Below, one piece after another: positions 1-10,724 of a stretch of 64,000 nt of DNA. A program made the translations under genes and the position numbers. The notes below the pieces were generated by a model. The model was not told the DNA's origin. It made no database searches and saw only the letters and a list, made by a program, of their open reading frames with translations. Source of the stretch: Mastigias papua (Eukaryota > Cnidaria > Scyphozoa > Rhizostomeae > Mastigiidae); contig OZ025267.1 of NCBI GenBank assembly GCA_964019165.1, forward strand, positions 11,966,889 to 12,030,888, read 5' to 3'. The stretch's first letter is position 1. Every line of letters begins with the position of its first letter.

Positions 1-1393
1 TACAGAAAATGAAACTGTTAAGATACTAGGATTGCACTGGAACTCCTCGTCGGATGAAATCTGTTATCATTTTATGGAGATTGCGGAATTAGCTAAAACA
101 ATTCCAGCAACTAAACGTTCACTGCTGAAATTGACAGCTAAAATATTCGATCCGTTAGGAATTTTGAGTGTATTTACCGTTAAGATGAAGGCAATGTTTC
201 AATCGTTATGTATACAGAAAGTAGCTTGGGATGAGGAATTACCAGGAAGTGTTAGGTTAGAATTTAATGCATTTCTCTTCAAGCTACAACAGTTAAGTAA
301 GGTTAGAATACCTAGGTGTCTCTTCAACGAATTAAGTATACGTTCATTTCAGCTTCACGGCTTCTCAGACGCAAGTGAGCAAGCCTATGCTTGTGTCGTT
401 TATTTACGCACAGAATATGAAAATGGACAAGTAGATTGTAGAATTATTACGTCAAAAGCAAGAGTTGCACCCATCAAACAGGTAACGATCCCAAAATTAG
501 AGTTGATGGGGGCTTTGTTATTAGCAGAATTAATGCATACAATTTGTACTGTTTTGCTTCAAGAACTAGATCCGGAGAAAATCACAAGTTTTTATTAGGT
601 GGATTCCCTAGTAGCACTCTGCTGGGTAAAAAACAGTAAGCCCTGGAAGCAATTTGTAAGAAACCGGGTCCTGAAAATTTTAGAATTAACAGACAGGTCA
701 CAATGGAGGTTTTGTCCAGGTGTCTTAAAACCAGCAGATTTACCCTCACGTGGGCTTTGTGGAAAGTACCTTTCAAGGGATGTGTTTTGGTTCGAAGGTC
801 TCGAGTTCTTGAAGCAAGGTTGTGAATTGTGGCCATTTATTGAAACAACTGATAATGAAGCTAATGAAATTGCCTTGCAGGAGGAAGCCAAAAATTCTCG
901 CGTGATAACACATGCGTTATCTAGTTCGTCGGATGTTTTGAATATACAGAGTTTAGTGAATGTTGAACGATTTGGGAGTAAACGTAAACTCCTGGGCACC
1001 CTGGCTTGGGTTTTGAGATTGGCAGAGAATTGTAAGGCGTCGTTGAATAATGAACAGCTCGAATTAAGTGAAGAGTTAAGGAACGAAGAATTCGAACGTG
1101 CAGAATACAAATTATCAAGTTACATTCAAAAAGAGGAATTTTCAGAAGAGTATGATTTTTTGTGTTGTAAAATGGTAACAAAGCCTCCCTTGAAAGTTAA
1201 GCAATTTAATTTGTTCCTAGATAACAATAACGTAATAAGAGCGAGATCTCGGATAACTAATGCTTCTGTTTCAGATTCTACGAAGACGCCCATTTTGTTA
1301 CATCCTCGTAATTGGTATTCTAAGTTGGTGATAAAAGGATATCATGATATTGTGTTGCATAGTGGCGTATGTGACACGTTGAACGCAATAAGA
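1..1393 (+). pseudogene. BEL/Pao retrotransposon pol fragment (A17/RNase H/integrase N-terminus)
   Basis: An open frame from base 2 is broken once, by TAG at 596-598, and then continues in the same frame. The first part reads like the BEL/Pao region after the reverse transcriptase (KILGLHWN, then LLKLTAKIFDPLGILSVF, then the RNase H-like FSDASEQAY and IPKLELMGALLLAEL). After the stop come VDSLVALCWV and a PADLPSRG motif, then the start of the integrase (SGVCDTLNAIR). A tryptophan codon is expected at the stop (FY-W-VDS), so TGG to TAG is likely. The frame is cut at 1393/1394 by the LTR of gypsy element 2. The reverse transcriptase half is not upstream in this window; a BEL RT piece lies instead at 13.2-13.9 kb. 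BEL/Pao assignment is firm; whether the two pieces come from one copy is unknown. Confidence 0.85.
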
Positions 1394-1403
1394 TGTGAAG
1401 GAG

Positions 1404-1596
1404 TGTGAGGACACTGCGAAGGCCCCCGAGTGGGAGAGAAAACGGAACTAGCAACGAACAGAGAGGAAGGGATTTTGATTTTCATGCTAGTTGCGAAAGA
1501 TCTTGTTTTTGAAAAGCAATGCGTATTTAGTAAATTGTGTCTCGTTTTTGGTTTCATTCTTGTACGTAAGTTTGCTTCGTGCCGAACCGGGCCACA
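1404..1596 (+). repeat. 5' LTR of gypsy element 1
   Basis: Begins TGTGAGGACAC and ends GGGCCACA. It matches 8586-8778 over the full 193 bp with one mismatch. It lies ten bases inside the 5' LTR of gypsy element 2. Confidence 0.95.
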
Positions 1597-1600
1597 TTTC

Positions 1601-1618
1601 TGGTGACCGAGACGTGAC
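1601..1618 (+). other. Primer-binding site of gypsy element 1
   Basis: TGGTGACCGAGACGTGAC starts four bases after the LTR, where the 3' end of a tRNA primer would pair (TGG at the start matches the CCA end). The tRNA was not identified. Confidence 0.6.
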
Positions 1619-1891
1619 TATTCTGGTTCAATCAACGGGACTGTAAGTACAAAATTTCTCAATTTTGTTCTGTTGAACCATTGAACTTTGATGTCTTCAA
1701 GAAGTGAGCGGAAGAAGACTGAAAGTGGAGAAGCTACATCATCTGGAAATTTTGTTGATGTTTTTCTAGTGCAATTAATTTTGAGTACTATGGATTGACA
1801 GGCTTGTGTCTGATTTTCTTGTGTTTGTCTGCATCTCTCAGTCGGTTTTGTTTACGTTAGGCCGCCCCTGTAAATTGTGTCAAAAGCTGAA

Positions 1892-3331
1892 ATGGCACAA
1901 AAAGAAGAAGAAATGGATGAGTTATTGTTAGAAGCTCATAGTTTACTCACAGGGCTTAGCAAGGATGAACTTTATGAAATTTGTATTAAGTTAGGAACGA
2001 TCCCTGAATCAAGTTATGCGAACAAAAGTCGTCTCGCAACCGTGAAAGTGGTTGTGGAAGAAATTGAAAAGCTGATATCAAAATGTAACGAAACTGAGAA
2101 GGTTGCATTTGCTAGGGATGTTTTGACGCAAATTACGGAAATAAAAAGCGCAACTAGCGTTGGAGAGGAACAACAGACACAGGATTCCGTTAGACAAAAA
2201 TTGGAAAAGGAAATAACTTGGTTGAAAGAAAAACAACAAAGAGAAATGGAAGCGTTAAATGATCAATTGAGTGCGATAAAAATGACGACGAGGGAAAATG
2301 TGCAAACAGGGGCTGGAGCGGCGACTTCAGAAGTCAACTACCGGGGCTTGCAGTCGATTTTTAAGAGGGATTTCAGAATTGTCGGGACAGTGGGGGCCCA
2401 GGGTCAAAAGGATCAATTGTCCTATTTCAGCCTCAGTAGACAAATACAAAGTGGGAAAGAGAGGGGATATTCGGAAAAGGAGTTAGTCGATGGGCTTATC
2501 AAGTGCATTGTACCAGGACTACCCCTGAAAGATTATTTAGAAGCCATGCGTGAAATGGGGTTGGAAACTATAATGAAAATAGTTCGCGCCCATTACCAAG
2601 AAAAGAATGCAAGCGAATTATACGCTAGCCTCGCGAATTTGGCCCAGTCACCAGCAGAGGAGCCACAGAATTTCTTATTACGCGCTCTGAATTTGCGGGA
2701 AAAGATCATTTTTGCATCGAAGCAGAAGGGAAGCAAGTTAAAATATGACACCAGCCAGTGCCAGTCCATGTTTTTACACGCGATTGAAACTGGACTTTTG
2801 AGCAACACCTTGAGAACGAGGATGCGACCTCACCTTCAACGTCCAGATGTCACTGATGCCGAATTGATCGCCCAGCTAAACCTAGCTGGCGCTGAGGAAT
2901 CAGAGAGAAATGCCAAATTAGGGATAGGCCAAAGAGGGAAAACAAAGGTTACGCAAGTTTCTGTGGAAGAAAATTCAAAAATTAAAACAGGAACCCCCAA
3001 AAAGGGCAAAGAGGCTGAAGCTCCATTTGCTGAAAAATTGCTGTCGGAAATTCAAGCCATAAAAGCCGATGTAGCTGCTTTAAAACAGGATGTAAGGTTC
3101 AATCGTGCCCAGTCCCACGGGGAAGAGAGCAAAATGCAAACGCAAGGAAAGGGAAGACCCCTTCGTGAAAATCGTCGGGGCTGTAAGGAGTGCTATAAGA
3201 AGGGCCTAGGAGATCAGTGTACACACTGCTGGAAATGTGGCGACAGTAGTCATTTTGCGTACAATTGCCCCGAAAGGAAAGGACCGGGTCAGGGAAACTG
3301 CCCCCGGCTGCTGTCACGGGACAGCCAGTAG
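1892..3331 (+). CDS. gag: Gag polyprotein of gypsy element 1
   Basis: About 479 aa from ATG at 1892 (an in-frame GTG lies 15 bases upstream). The N-terminal 130 residues are charged and probably helical. The middle looks like a capsid region ([21 protein letters not shown] and [11 protein letters not shown]). A CCHC-type zinc knuckle [14 protein letters not shown] sits near the C-terminus. The frame ends at TAG 3329-3331 and overlaps pol, which is in the -1 frame, with a GGGAAAC slippery heptamer in the overlap. It should form the retrotransposon particle and bind RNA. The frame is intact. Confidence 0.85.
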   Translation: MAQKEEEMDELLLEAHSLLTGLSKDELYEICIKLGTIPESSYANKSRLATVKVVVEEIEKLISKCNETEKVAFARDVLTQITEIKSATSVGEEQQTQDSVRQKLEKEITWLKEKQQREMEALNDQLSAIKMTTRENVQTGAGAATSEVNYRGLQSIFKRDFRIVGTVGAQGQKDQLSYFSLSRQIQSGKERGYSEKELVDGLIKCIVPGLPLKDYLEAMREMGLETIMKIVRAHYQEKNASELYASLANLAQSPAEEPQNFLLRALNLREKIIFASKQKGSKLKYDTSQCQSMFLHAIETGLLSNTLRTRMRPHLQRPDVTDAELIAQLNLAGAEESERNAKLGIGQRGKTKVTQVSVEENSKIKTGTPKKGKEAEAPFAEKLLSEIQAIKADVAALKQDVRFNRAQSHGEESKMQTQGKGRPLRENRRGCKECYKKGLGDQCTHCWKCGDSSHFAYNCPERKGPGQGNCPRLLSRDSQ

Positions 3332-5916
3332 CTGAGAAAAGTGATGTAGAGTCCCACCATTGTATAGGCTGCAAGAAACTGCACAAAACTCTTTTCATTT
3401 GTGCTGGATGCAAAACATCAAAATATTGTAGCAAGGCGTGTCAAGTAAAAGACTGGGCTAATCATAAACAAATTTGCCTAGCAATTTATGAATTTTCTGG
3501 AAAATTTGAAAAGGCTGAACCTGGACGAGGTGACGGTGAAGATAGTAGGGTTTTTGTAAGCCATCTCACACCTCAGGGGCAAGAAAAACTGTCTAAACTA
3601 GTGGGTCGAAAATGTTTGATTAAGTGCAGGATGAATGGTGTCGAATTACCCGTGCTATTCGACACAGGGGCACAAGTGTCAATTGTCAGTTCAAAACAGC
3701 TGAAAGAACATTTTCCACAGTCAGAGACTCAAGATATCAAGGACCTTTTCGATCAAAATGTTGAATTAGAACTCACAACAGCCAATGGGTCAAAATTGCC
3801 GTACAATGGTTGGGTTAAGATGGATTTCCAGCTTTTGAACTCAAATGGGGATCCTTTAGAAGTACCAATGCTAGTGACTGAATTTGAACTTGATCAGCCT
3901 ATTATTGGGTACAACGTTATTGAAGAACTTATTAAAAATCAAGAACAAGTTTCAAACGAGGCTAACCTCATATCACTCCTATCAGCAAGTTTCTTCCAGA
4001 TTCCACAGTCAAAGTTAAATGCTTTTGTGAACTTTATTGGGAGCAAAACAATATCAACATACTCAACTGTGAAGACAAGCAAGAAGGACATTATTGTCCC
4101 TAAGGGGAGTACAATTAAAGTTACCTGTCGCAGTAAAGTTGGATTAATCGACCGACCAACACCCATGTTGTTTGAACCAGACAATGAAATAAACCTCCCC
4201 CCTGGCTTGGAAGTACACGAGTCTTTGCTCACATTGAAAAGAGAAAATTGTGAAAGGATGGGAATATATGTCATGAATACCAGTGCACATGACATCATTC
4301 TGAAGGGACGCACAGCATTAGGCGTCTTGCAGTTTGTGAGATCAGTGACACCAGTTGAATTAAAATTTAAAGATCGTCAAGAAATGGAAGAAGGAGGAAA
4401 ACCGGAAGCAAGCAGTACGATAGAGAATGTTGAAGTCAAGACCGTTCAAAGACAAGAGAAGGTTGAAAGGGATATCGATAAGAATTTGATACCAAAAGTT
4501 ACGTTAGGGAGCAACTTAAGTGAAGAACAAATACGGAGTGCACAGCAAATGCTTTATGAAGAACGGGATGCTTTTTGCACAAGCAGTCAAGATGTAGGGT
4601 GTGCTGAGGGTCTTAAACATAAGATTATCTTGTCAGACCCTACCCCCGTGCAGAAACATTACATTGCCGTCCCAAAACCGCTGTATCCCGAATTAAAAAG
4701 ATATATCGAGGATCTCCTGAATCGTGGGTTCATCCAGAGGTCGAAATCGCCGTATAGCAGCTGTTGTGTGATTGTCCGGAAGAAATATGGCTCCATGCGA
4801 CTCTGTATAGACTATAGAGAACTAAATAACAAAACAACAGCAGATCATCATCCCATTCCCAGAATACAGGACACTTTGGATAGTTTGTCGGGACAGAAAT
4901 GGTTCTCTACTATTGATCAAGGAAAGGCCTACCATCAGGGCTTTATGGATCCTGAAAGTCGTCCTTTGACTGCTTTTGTGACCCCCTGGGGTCTTTATGA
5001 ATGGATCAGACTTCCCATGGGCTTGAAAAACGCCCCAGCGGAATTTCAGCGGTACATGGAGAGTTGCTTAGGGGAGTTTAGAGATGACTTTTGTGCACCA
5101 TACCTAGATGACGTCATCGTATACTCACAGTCATTCGACAAACATGTGGAGCACGTGAGGAAAGTTTTGAGACGATTGAAAGAGAATGGTATCAAGCTAA
5201 AAGCAGAAAAATGTGACATGTTCAAAAGAGAGGTCGTTTATCTAGGTCGAATTGTGTCTGAAGAAGGTTATCGTGTGGATCCGGAGAGCACAAAAGCACT
5301 ATTCAAGCTACGGGGTTATGTTCCAAAGACAGTTGGCGAAGTTTGGCATTTGACAGGCTTGCTAGGGTATCATCGTAGATATATAGAAAACTTTTCCAGG
5401 ATAGCCAAACCTATCTACGATTTACTTAAAATAGAGCAACCTAGCAGCCTTAAAGGAAAGAAAAAGGACACACGTAGCAAAGGCAATCAGGCATCATCAC
5501 GTACACCCATCACATGGCAGGAGACACATGAAAAGGCCCTAGATTACCTGGTTAGCTGTTTATCTAACCCACCAGTTATGGCATATCCAGATTTCAGTAT
5601 TCCATTTGTACTTCACACAGATGCATCGCAAGAGGGTCTTGGGGCAGTTTTGTACCAAAAACAGCAAGGGAAAATGAGAGTGATCGGGTATGCCTCACGT
5701 ACGCTATCGCCTGCGGAAAAGAAGTACCATCTACATGCCGGAAAGCTTGAATTTTTAGCGTTAAAATGGGCAGTGACAGAACAATTCCGTGACTACCTGT
5801 TTTATGCCCCGAAATTCACCATATGCACCGATAATAACCCCTTGACCTATGTTATGAGTACAGCCAAGCTGAATTCTACGGGTGTATCGCTGGATAGCTT
5901 CATTAGCAGATTTTGA
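3265..5916 (+). CDS. pol: Pol of gypsy element 1, first part: MYND finger, protease, RT, RNase H
   Basis: The frame is entered by -1 slippage at 3292-3298; the ATG at 3265 is probably not a start. Near residues 33-69 is a MYND-type zinc finger (CIGC, ICAGC, YCSKACQ, W..HKQIC), unusual at this place. An aspartic protease follows (VLFDTGAQ), then RT with YLDDVIVYS and MGLKNAP, then RNase H ([13 protein letters not shown]). The frame ends at TGA 5914-5916, in the RNase H tail. The expected reading resumes one base out of phase at about 5890 ([11 protein letters not shown]), so one inserted base near 5885-5890 breaks pol. That lesion looks accidental, not programmed. Confidence 0.9.
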   Translation: MPRKERTGSGKLPPAAVTGQPVAEKSDVESHHCIGCKKLHKTLFICAGCKTSKYCSKACQVKDWANHKQICLAIYEFSGKFEKAEPGRGDGEDSRVFVSHLTPQGQEKLSKLVGRKCLIKCRMNGVELPVLFDTGAQVSIVSSKQLKEHFPQSETQDIKDLFDQNVELELTTANGSKLPYNGWVKMDFQLLNSNGDPLEVPMLVTEFELDQPIIGYNVIEELIKNQEQVSNEANLISLLSASFFQIPQSKLNAFVNFIGSKTISTYSTVKTSKKDIIVPKGSTIKVTCRSKVGLIDRPTPMLFEPDNEINLPPGLEVHESLLTLKRENCERMGIYVMNTSAHDIILKGRTALGVLQFVRSVTPVELKFKDRQEMEEGGKPEASSTIENVEVKTVQRQEKVERDIDKNLIPKVTLGSNLSEEQIRSAQQMLYEERDAFCTSSQDVGCAEGLKHKIILSDPTPVQKHYIAVPKPLYPELKRYIEDLLNRGFIQRSKSPYSSCCVIVRKKYGSMRLCIDYRELNNKTTADHHPIPRIQDTLDSLSGQKWFSTIDQGKAYHQGFMDPESRPLTAFVTPWGLYEWIRLPMGLKNAPAEFQRYMESCLGEFRDDFCAPYLDDVIVYSQSFDKHVEHVRKVLRRLKENGIKLKAEKCDMFKREVVYLGRIVSEEGYRVDPESTKALFKLRGYVPKTVGEVWHLTGLLGYHRRYIENFSRIAKPIYDLLKIEQPSSLKGKKKDTRSKGNQASSRTPITWQETHEKALDYLVSCLSNPPVMAYPDFSIPFVLHTDASQEGLGAVLYQKQQGKMRVIGYASRTLSPAEKKYHLHAGKLEFLALKWAVTEQFRDYLFYAPKFTICTDNNPLTYVMSTAKLNSTGVSLDSFISRF
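3292..3328 (+). promoter_or_regulatory. Probable -1 ribosomal frameshift signal between gag and pol
   Basis: GGGAAAC at 3292-3298 reads G GGA AAC in the gag frame, the correct phase for -1 slippage. The pol frame is -1 to gag and open through the overlap (3265-3331). Nine bases downstream a hairpin can form: CTGTC 3311-3315 pairs with GACAG 3320-3324 around loop ACGG, extended by CTG 3308-3310 with C(C)AG 3325-3328. GGGAAAC is a known functional slippery sequence in Mason-Pfizer-type retroviruses. Confidence 0.75.
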
Positions 5917-8104
5917 GTTCACCATCAAGTATCGGCCAGGGAAAGCAAACATTGACGCAGATTTCCTGTCGAGAATGCCAACAAACATTGAGACATATAT
6001 GGAGGAATGTACCCTAGAAACATCACAGAGTGAGTTTGCTGCAACTGTCAGTGCGTTGACAGCAAGAGATCAAGGTAACGTAAACTGGATCCATGCAATT
6101 TCACTCAACAAAGATGCAGTTCAGTTATTAGATGCAAACATCGTGGGAAAGTACACACCCATGCCTCTACGTAATATAATACAAGCTCAAAAGGAAGATC
6201 CTGATACTGCTCGTGTTTTAGCTTATAAAGAACAGCCAATTAGGCCCACATTTCAAGATCGACATGGTGAATCAGCCGAAGTAAAAGCCCTTATGCACGA
6301 ATGGAGCAAGCTGCTGATAGGGAAAGATGGAGCGTTATATCGAAAGACAGCCAGTAAATTGCAGTTGGTTTTACCAAAGAGGTATCATCCACTGGTGCTT
6401 CGCCATCTTCACGATGACATGGGACATTTGCGTGCAGAAAGAGTAACAGAGTTGGCACGAGATCGTTTCTATTGGCCACATATGGCCAGAGACATCGAAC
6501 ATTATGTAACGAAAGTTTGTACCTGCTTACAGAGAAAAAGGCCTTCATTAACACCACGTGCTCCTGCCCAAAGCATTGTCACAAGTCAGCCATTCGAATT
6601 GATATCCGTTGACTTTGTGCACTTGGAAAGAAGCATAGGAGGGTATGAATACATCTTAGTAGTGGTAGATCATTTTACTCGCTACGCTCAAGCTTACCCT
6701 ACCACTAATAAATCTGGAAAGACTGCGGCTGACAAAATATTCAACGATTTTATTCTTAGATTTGGGTTCCCCAAGCGAATCCACCATGATCAAGGCCGTG
6801 AGTTCGAAAATGATCTCTTCCATCACTTAGAGCAATTCACAGGAATCACCCGTTCAAGAACTTCCCCGTACCATCCAATGGGAAATACACAATGTGAAAG
6901 ATTCAACCAGACTCTTTTAGCCATGCTGAGATCAATGAGTGAAAATAAGAAGATACGTTGGAAGGACCATGTGAACAAAATGACATTTGCATACAACTGT
7001 ACACGTCATGATAGCACCGGGTTTTCGCCATTTGAGCTCTTGTTTGGGAGAAAGCCACGATTACCCATTGACATTATCTTTGGAAATTCTAAGGTTACAA
7101 CAGGGAAAGGATACCCAGAGTACCTAAAACAGTGGAAAAACGCTATGACAGATGCTTATCGTATCGCTGCAGAAAAAGCAGGACAGTGTGCAGCTCATGG
7201 TCGCGAAGAATACAACAGGACAGCTAGAAGTTCTGAGCTTAAGCCTGGAGATCGCGTACTGGTAAAGAATGTAGTAGAACGGGGAGGTCCCGGAAAATTG
7301 CGTTCATTTTGGGAAGAGAAGATTTACATTGTCCTCAATAGGAAAGACCCTAATTCAGCTGTTTACGAGGTCGGCCCCGAAAATCAAGATGGAAGGACAA
7401 GGGTTTTGCACAGAAATCTTTTAATGCCATGCCCATTTCTCCCTTACGCGGAAAGACAAAAGGCAACAAGGAAACGTCCAAATAAGAAGACAACAAATCA
7501 TGCTGCAGAAATCGAACACATACCTGAGCGCCCGGAAATGGCAGTTACGGAAGCTGATGTTCAAGAAGATGATGAAGACCTATGCCCAACATATTCACCA
7601 ATCCAGTTGGAACAAGCGAGACCCTATTTTGAGGAGCAGGTGAACATCGAGGATTCTACAGTCGACAATAATGAGGATACAGGAAAGATTCGCGATGAAA
7701 ATAACCAAGATAATACTGACCAACCACCTGCTATCTTCAACAATGGAAATCGTATTGGCCAAGAACAAGGACCAGATATTGAACTTCAGGGTGAACCGCC
7801 CGTACGAGAACGTCCAAGAAGAGTTAGAAAGCCGCCAATGAGATTGTCGTATTACGGCTTAGGAGCACCAGTTGACTCCCAGGCAGGAATATCCGCGTTA
7901 CACTCGTTATCTGCTACTAGGCATAACTTACTGCAGAATAACCCTGTACCATCTATGTACCCACAGAGGATGTTTCCACCGATGTCATTCCAGAATCCGT
8001 TATTTATGGGACCATATCCAGTGCTCGCATCGTCACAAGGACCAAATTTGATTCAGCCAGTCCATTGTTTTACGCCGAGAGGACCTACTGTTTACTACCG
8101 TTAA
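5882..8104 (+). CDS. pol: Pol of gypsy element 1, second part: RNase H end and integrase
   Basis: Starts with the last RNase H residues and the linker typical of gypsy pol ([19 protein letters not shown]). The integrase zinc domain follows ([14 protein letters not shown]), then the catalytic core with [17 protein letters not shown] and [10 protein letters not shown] as the D, D and E regions. A basic C-terminal region carries GDRVLVKNV. The last ~200 residues are acidic then proline- and methionine-rich, with no domain recognised. Stop TAA at 8102-8104. The piece is in +1 frame relative to 3265-5916, so it cannot now be made as one protein with it. Confidence 0.9.
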   Translation: MYRWIASLADFEFTIKYRPGKANIDADFLSRMPTNIETYMEECTLETSQSEFAATVSALTARDQGNVNWIHAISLNKDAVQLLDANIVGKYTPMPLRNIIQAQKEDPDTARVLAYKEQPIRPTFQDRHGESAEVKALMHEWSKLLIGKDGALYRKTASKLQLVLPKRYHPLVLRHLHDDMGHLRAERVTELARDRFYWPHMARDIEHYVTKVCTCLQRKRPSLTPRAPAQSIVTSQPFELISVDFVHLERSIGGYEYILVVVDHFTRYAQAYPTTNKSGKTAADKIFNDFILRFGFPKRIHHDQGREFENDLFHHLEQFTGITRSRTSPYHPMGNTQCERFNQTLLAMLRSMSENKKIRWKDHVNKMTFAYNCTRHDSTGFSPFELLFGRKPRLPIDIIFGNSKVTTGKGYPEYLKQWKNAMTDAYRIAAEKAGQCAAHGREEYNRTARSSELKPGDRVLVKNVVERGGPGKLRSFWEEKIYIVLNRKDPNSAVYEVGPENQDGRTRVLHRNLLMPCPFLPYAERQKATRKRPNKKTTNHAAEIEHIPERPEMAVTEADVQEDDEDLCPTYSPIQLEQARPYFEEQVNIEDSTVDNNEDTGKIRDENNQDNTDQPPAIFNNGNRIGQEQGPDIELQGEPPVRERPRRVRKPPMRLSYYGLGAPVDSQAGISALHSLSATRHNLLQNNPVPSMYPQRMFPPMSFQNPLFMGPYPVLASSQGPNLIQPVHCFTPRGPTVYYR

Positions 8105-8585
8105 GACTTCTGTCCAATCCGTTGGAACAGTTATTTTTGCAATTTTTATTTTAGCATTTACCACCACAAGAATAACTCGAATATAACCGGAAATTGTTTA
8201 GTTAAGCGAAAAGACTTCAAGAACATAAAACGAAAGCAAAAATCCTGAATGCGCTAAAACAAAGGACATTGCACCTAAATCGATTTATGAAATCGCTACG
8301 ATAGTTTGAATAAGACATGAGAGACTTACATTACGCTGCGCAGCCGAAAGTTTTTTTTATCCAGTCGAACAATGATAAAAGTGGATTCAAGTACGATTGT
8401 TGAGCTCAAAGGACACATATTTTATTTAGTTGAAACATATCGAGACGTCGAAATGTTTGATTGACTTTTATATCATATGTCAGAGCATCAGAGATTATGA
8501 ACTAACTTATCAAAGCGTCTCCCCAAGGACTTTTGTATCTCGGAGACCAAAATGTCAAGAAGACATTCATTTTTGTGGGGGAGAG
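8105..8585 (+). other. 3' untranslated region and polypurine tract of gypsy element 1
   Basis: No ORF is evident. The last bases before the 3' LTR, GTGGGGGAGAG at about 8575-8585, are the polypurine tract that would prime plus-strand DNA synthesis. Confidence 0.75.
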
Positions 8586-8778
8586 TGTGAGGACACTGCG
8601 AAGGCCCCCGAGTGGGAGAGAAAACGGAACTAGCAACGAACAGAGAGGAAGGGATTTTGATTTTCATGCTAGTTGCGAAAGATCTTGTTTTTGAAAAGCA
8701 ATGCGTATTTAGTAAATTGTGTCTCGTTTTTGGTTTCATTCTTGTACGTAAGTTTGCTTCGCGCCGAACCGGGCCACA
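8586..8778 (+). repeat. 3' LTR of gypsy element 1
   Basis: 193 bp, TGTGAGG...GGCCACA, differing from the 5' LTR at one base. It is followed by the GGAG target-site duplication. Confidence 0.95.
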
Positions 8779-8782
8779 GGAG

Positions 8783-9012
8783 CGTGAATGAGTATGGAGT
8801 ATAGTAGAGATCTGGAACGAGTGGCGTGATTGAGAATAGTAGTTTTTTGAGTGATTTAGTGTCGGAGTAGTACGTTTTTCGAAGAGAGAGTTAGAGAGAT
8901 ATGCATGGAAGTTATAGTTGAGAAGTTAGAATTTAAATTGTGATTGTGTATATAGTGTGTATAAAGGACAAGTTTATCTTTTCTGTCTTACTCTGTGTTC
9001 GGCATCGTCACA
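8783..9012 (+). repeat. Remainder of the 5' LTR of gypsy element 2
   Basis: Continues the LTR begun at 1394-1403; removing gypsy 1 and one GGAG gives an LTR of about 240 bp (TGTGAAGG...GTCACA). It contains TATAAAG near 8961, a possible promoter element. The putative PBS TGGAGGTCCC starts at 9021. Confidence 0.65.
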
Positions 9013-9096
9013 GAGATTTTTGGAGGTCCCACCGAGATCATTGATTCAATGTAGCTGTTTATTGTACATGTTGTAAATAGAAGTCGTTTCGTCGCA

Positions 9097-10605
9097 ATGG
9101 CGAGAGAAGGAGAGGAGGTAGCAATGGATGGTGATCCAGAGAACAGTCGTTCATCGTTCGCACTTTTTCTTCGATCAGATAAGTATCACATTGGTGAAGA
9201 TTTTGATTTATTCGTAAAGAAACTGTGTTTATACTTCGAAGCGGTGGAGGTAACGGATACGAAAAAGCGCAGACTTGCCCTTCTATTTAACCTCAGTGAA
9301 AACGCATTCCGCCTAGCTGAATCTATTGAGTTTCCTGATAACGAGGATGCATGGAAAGAATGGGTTAGTCAACTGAAGTCTTTATTTGACCGTAACCAGA
9401 CCTTAACTGAAAAGCGGTATAATTTTAATCGCAGAGTTCAGGAGACTGGGGAATCTGTTGATTCTTATGCTGTGGCTCTCAAGGAATTTGCTGCTAAATG
9501 CGAATTTCAAGGGGAAGAGTACAAACATAGACTCGTAGACCAATTTATTTTAGGCATAAGCGATAGGTTAACGCAGAATAGACTCTTACAGGAGCCGCCA
9601 GCAACGCTAGAGGAAGGACTATTAATCGCGCGCAGGTTTGAAGCTTCTAATGCTACCATGAAAACTTTGAAAACAGAATCAGCTTTAGCAAAACAAAGCG
9701 TAGTTAGATCTTTTGCGTCAGTACAAGGTATTAGTTCGTCACCAGTGATGAACAATAAAGTTTGTTTGACCTGCCAGGGTTTTGGGCATGTAGCCAGGTA
9801 TTGTCCTAGCCCTAGTCCTAACAGTTCAAGACCGGAGTCGCAAAACGAGAGAGCTTGCTTCAACTGTAATAGAAAAGGGCATATGGCAAGAAACTGTCGC
9901 GTAAAACAAACTCCCAATAACGTTATGGTAAATCGAGCCCAACCTCGTGCTACAAACCGTAGGATTCAAACGCCCCCTGAGTGTTTTAGATGTGGACAGA
10001 TTGGTCATGTGTCTAGATTTTGCCAAGCTGATTTTAAGGCGATAGATAATAGAGAAGAGAGAAGGACTCCAGTAGAGCAAAAGAAAGCTAAAATAAGACT
10101 TTCTACTGTATCGGCCACAAATAAGCGCAAATCATTGTTAGTTGAAGTTCAAATAAATGGTCATAATAAGTTGTGCATTATCGACACTGGTGCTTCTATA
10201 TCTTTAATTAGTAAAGACCAATGGGAAACATTAAACGTGAATAATATCAGTTTATTGCCATCAGATATCGTGGCTGAAGCTGCAAATAACTCAACAATTG
10301 GAATTCTAGACAGAGTAGAGTTACCTGTGGGTGTAAACGGTAGTGAAAACATGCAAGAATTTTATGCTGCTAGTGACATTAAAACCGACATAATTTTGGG
10401 ATTAGACTGGATTATAAACTGTAGAGCGAAAATTGACGCTGCCAGCATGTTGTTGCATCTCCCTAATGCCATAAGTAAACGCATAGCTGTATTTGATTCG
10501 GTAATTACCGACCCCAGAGCAGTTGTTTTACATGAAGACATAGAAATCCCTGGACGCCACGAGATATGCCAAACCGCTGGAATTAAAAACCCCGATAAAT
10601 TCTGA
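9097..10605 (+). pseudogene. gag: Gag-protease of gypsy element 2 (frameshifted at its end)
   Basis: An open frame of 502 codons. Residues ~20-190 resemble a gypsy Gag capsid region (FDLFVKKLCLYFEA, KSLFDRNQTLTEKRYNFNRR). Three CCHC knuckles follow: CLTCQGFGHVARYC, CFNCNRKGHMARNC and CFRCGQIGHVSRFC. A fused aspartic protease has IIDTGASISLIS and DIILGLDWI. Gag and protease share one frame, unlike gypsy 1. The C-terminal ~15 residues do not fit; the expected linker continues in other frames between 10605 and 10725, so at least two indels and a stop separate it from the RT part. Confidence 0.85.
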
Positions 10606-10724
10606 TAGCTTATTAGAGCCTAATCTGAAGTTAGTCGAGAAAGGCGTTTTAGTTGCGAGAGTTATTGTGACGCCAATAAAACCAAAGTGTCCTAGTTCAG
10701 ATAATTAACCCCGGAGCGTAGCCA

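Larger units (their letters stand above)
1404..8778 (+). mobile_element. Ty3/gypsy LTR retrotransposon 1, near-complete and young
   Basis: A 7,375-bp element bounded by two 193-bp LTRs that differ at one position (T versus C, near 1580/8762). GGAG at 1400-1403 and 8779-8782 is the target-site duplication. Order: LTR, PBS, gag, -1 frameshift signal, pol (MYND finger, protease, RT, RNase H), one frameshift lesion near 5890, integrase, polypurine tract, LTR. The single LTR difference indicates recent insertion. There is no envelope-like ORF. Confidence 0.95.

Noticed and set aside
5800..5960. Programmed +1 frameshift between RNase H and integrase of gypsy 1
   Set aside because: The position is in the middle of the RNase H tail, where no such switch is known, and a single inserted base explains it.
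1404..8778. Envelope gene, which would make gypsy 1 a retrovirus-like element
   Set aside because: Only about 480 non-coding bases lie between the integrase frame and the 3' LTR, and the integrase tail has no signal peptide or membrane segment.
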